Shown here piece after piece: positions 5,481 through 6,851 of a stretch of DNA of 6,851 nt; the stretch's first letter is position 1, and every line of letters begins with the position of its first letter. The stretch is from Candidatus Elulimicrobium sp. GTDB lineage: Bacteria > Patescibacteriota > Minisyncoccia > Moranbacterales > UBA9337. The position numbers were made by a program, and so were the translations under genes. The stretch spans positions 1 to 6,851 of the forward strand of contig DYKS01000030.1 of assembly GCA_020722485.1 (NCBI GenBank). Reading direction: 5' to 3'. Below the pieces are notes generated by a model. That model had not been told where the DNA came from. It did no database searches and saw only the letters and a list, made by a program, of their open reading frames with translations.

Positions 5481-6851
5481 ATGCAAAATCAACAAAACAA
5501 ATTCGATGTCATTATTTTCGGAGCTGGCCCAGCCGGATTGGCGGCGGCGCACAAATTAGCAGAAAACAAAAAAAATGTTATTGTTTTTGAAAAAGACAAA
5601 CAAGTTGGAGGAATTAGTAAAACGATTGAGTTTAAAGGTTGCCATTTTGATTTAGGCGGACATCGCTTCTTTACCAAATCCCAAGAAGTGAATGACCTGT
5701 GGGATAAAACATTGGGAGCGGATTTTTTGGAACGTCCACGCCTCTCCCGAATGTATTATCGCGACAAATTCTTCGCTTATCCCATCAAACCGTTTGACGC
5801 GCTTTATAAATTGGGAATTTTAGAATCCATACTGGTAGCATTAAGTTATCTAAAAACCAAATTATTTCCTTATAAAGAAGAAAAAAATTTAACCCAATGG
5901 GTATCCAATCGTTTTGGCAAACGGCTTTATTTACATTTTTTTAAATCTTACACCGAAAAATTATGGGGCATTCCCTGCGAGGAAATTCAAGCCGAATGGG
6001 TTGCTCAAAGAATTAAGGGACTTTCTTTCAGAACGGTTATTAAAAATGCGCTTTTCCCAAATAAAAAGGGTTCGCCGAAAACTTTAATAGATAAATTTAA
6101 ATATCCCAAATACGGACCGGGAATGATGTATGAAAAAATGGCGGAAAATATTGAGACTATGGGCGGAAAAATAATGAAAGAAAGTGAGATTGTAAAAATA
6201 AAACACAGCGATTTCAAAGCGGAAAGCGTGATAATAAAAGACAAAGAGGGAAACGAACAAGAATACATTGCCAATTATTTTCTTTCCAGTATGCCTATAA
6301 CAACTCTGATTAAAAGAATGTCGCCTGAAGCGCCTAAGAAAGTCCTAGATGCCGCCCATAATTTGCATTATCGCAGTTTTATTACTATTAGCGTAATTCT
6401 TAACTCCCCTAGTCCTTTTCCGGACACTTGGATTTACATTCATTCCCCGGAAGTGAAAATGGGACGGATTCAAAATTTTAAAAGTTGGAGTCCCTTTATG
6501 ACAGATGACAAAAAGAAAACTCCGTTAGGACTGGAATATTTTTGCACGGAAGGAGATGAGTTGTGGAATACCAAAGACGAGGATCTATTAAAACTGGGAA
6601 TGGAAGAGTTGGAAAAAATAAATTTAGGAAAGAAAAATACATTCATTGACGGCTTTGTTGCCCGCGTTCCCAAAGCTTATCCAGTTTATGATTCAACTTA
6701 CAAAGAAAATATTAAAATAATTAGAGATTATTTAGATAAATTTAAAAACCTTCAACCGATTGGAAGATATGGAATGTTTAAATATAATAATATGGATCAC
6801 TCTATCTTGACCGGTTTATACGCCGCCGAAAATATTCTAGGCGACCATCAT
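5481..6851 (+). CDS. FAD-dependent oxidoreductase, distantly UDP-galactopyranose mutase-like (3' end outside window)
   Basis: An open frame of 457 codons with no stop before the window edge. The N-terminus is an FAD-binding Rossmann fold: GAGPAG (14-19), Glu37 at the end of strand 2 for the ribose, and VGGIS (42-46). FDLGGHRFFTK (56-66) follows, a motif of the amine-oxidase/UDP-galactopyranose mutase-like group. The C-terminal FAD motif NNMDHSILTGLYAAENILG ends three residues before the edge (D-H-H remain), so only a short tail is missing. Members of this group often lie in surface-polysaccharide loci; true galactopyranose mutases convert UDP-galactopyranose to the furanose form, but this protein is divergent and its substrate is not proven. 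It starts at ATG 22 nt after the GtrA gene, without a Shine-Dalgarno. Context with galE makes a nucleotide-sugar or lipid-sugar substrate plausible. A general amine or carotenoid-type oxidoreductase is the alternative. Confidence 0.85.
   Translation, partial: MQNQQNKFDVIIFGAGPAGLAAAHKLAENKKNVIVFEKDKQVGGISKTIEFKGCHFDLGGHRFFTKSQEVNDLWDKTLGADFLERPRLSRMYYRDKFFAYPIKPFDALYKLGILESILVALSYLKTKLFPYKEEKNLTQWVSNRFGKRLYLHFFKSYTEKLWGIPCEEIQAEWVAQRIKGLSFRTVIKNALFPNKKGSPKTLIDKFKYPKYGPGMMYEKMAENIETMGGKIMKESEIVKIKHSDFKAESVIIKDKEGNEQEYIANYFLSSMPITTLIKRMSPEAPKKVLDAAHNLHYRSFITISVILNSPSPFPDTWIYIHSPEVKMGRIQNFKSWSPFMTDDKKKTPLGLEYFCTEGDELWNTKDEDLLKLGMEELEKINLGKKNTFIDGFVARVPKAYPVYDSTYKENIKIIRDYLDKFKNLQPIGRYGMFKYNNMDHSILTGLYAAENILGDHH

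Noticed and set aside
5489..6673. Three minus-strand frames (5489-5677, 6005-6274, 6470-6673)
   Set aside because: All lie antisense to the FAD oxidoreductase, whose 457-codon frame with clear N- and C-terminal FAD motifs is the real gene.

Overview
The window is AT-rich, compact bacterial DNA. Several features are typical of Patescibacteria (Candidate Phyla Radiation, Parcubacteria-like): A-rich leaders with no Shine-Dalgarno, every visible stop being TAA, and a long coiled-coil protein ending in a lytic transglycosylase domain. That assignment is inference from style and gene content; there is no rRNA or other phylogenetic marker to settle it, and distant Firmicutes-like or Bacteroidota-like lineages cannot be excluded. 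The standard genetic code fits all genes, with no in-frame TGA.

Minus-strand block (164-3558), read right to left. A small protein with two CxxC pairs (3220-3558) is followed after 21 nt by bL25 (rplY, 2539-3198), and this pair ends at a strong intrinsic terminator (2461-2502). Next comes a secreted coiled-coil lytic transglycosylase (1116-2399), then a 289-bp gap holding a good sigma70-type promoter and a possible decayed reading frame, then a Wzz-like chain-length determinant (164-826). The first 163 bases hold no convincing gene. They carry two tandem hairpins with a T-rich tail (probably the end of a plus-strand transcript lying to the left), a perfect GAAC-N4-GTTC dyad and an orphan AAGGAGG.

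Plus-strand block (3869-6851). galE (3869-4879), a GtrA-family membrane protein (5033-5458), and a large FAD-dependent oxidoreductase distantly like UDP-galactopyranose mutase (from 5481, cut by the window end; absent from simple complete-ORF calls because no stop is reached). GtrA and the oxidoreductase are 22 nt apart and look co-transcribed. Between the two blocks lies a 310-bp divergent promoter region with repeated TAATGA/TCATTA half-sites.

Together the genes describe a cell-envelope region: nucleotide-sugar epimerisation (GalE), a possible lipid-linked sugar flippase (GtrA), a possible sugar-modifying flavoenzyme, polysaccharide chain-length control (Wzz-like) and peptidoglycan cleavage, interrupted by a ribosomal-protein operon. 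No mobile element, CRISPR array, tRNA or rRNA was seen. I found no clear new defence or mobile system. The points most worth following are the cysteine at the GalE specificity position, the coiled-coil/transglycosylase fusion, the CxxC protein coupled to rplY, and the short SD-less leaders.
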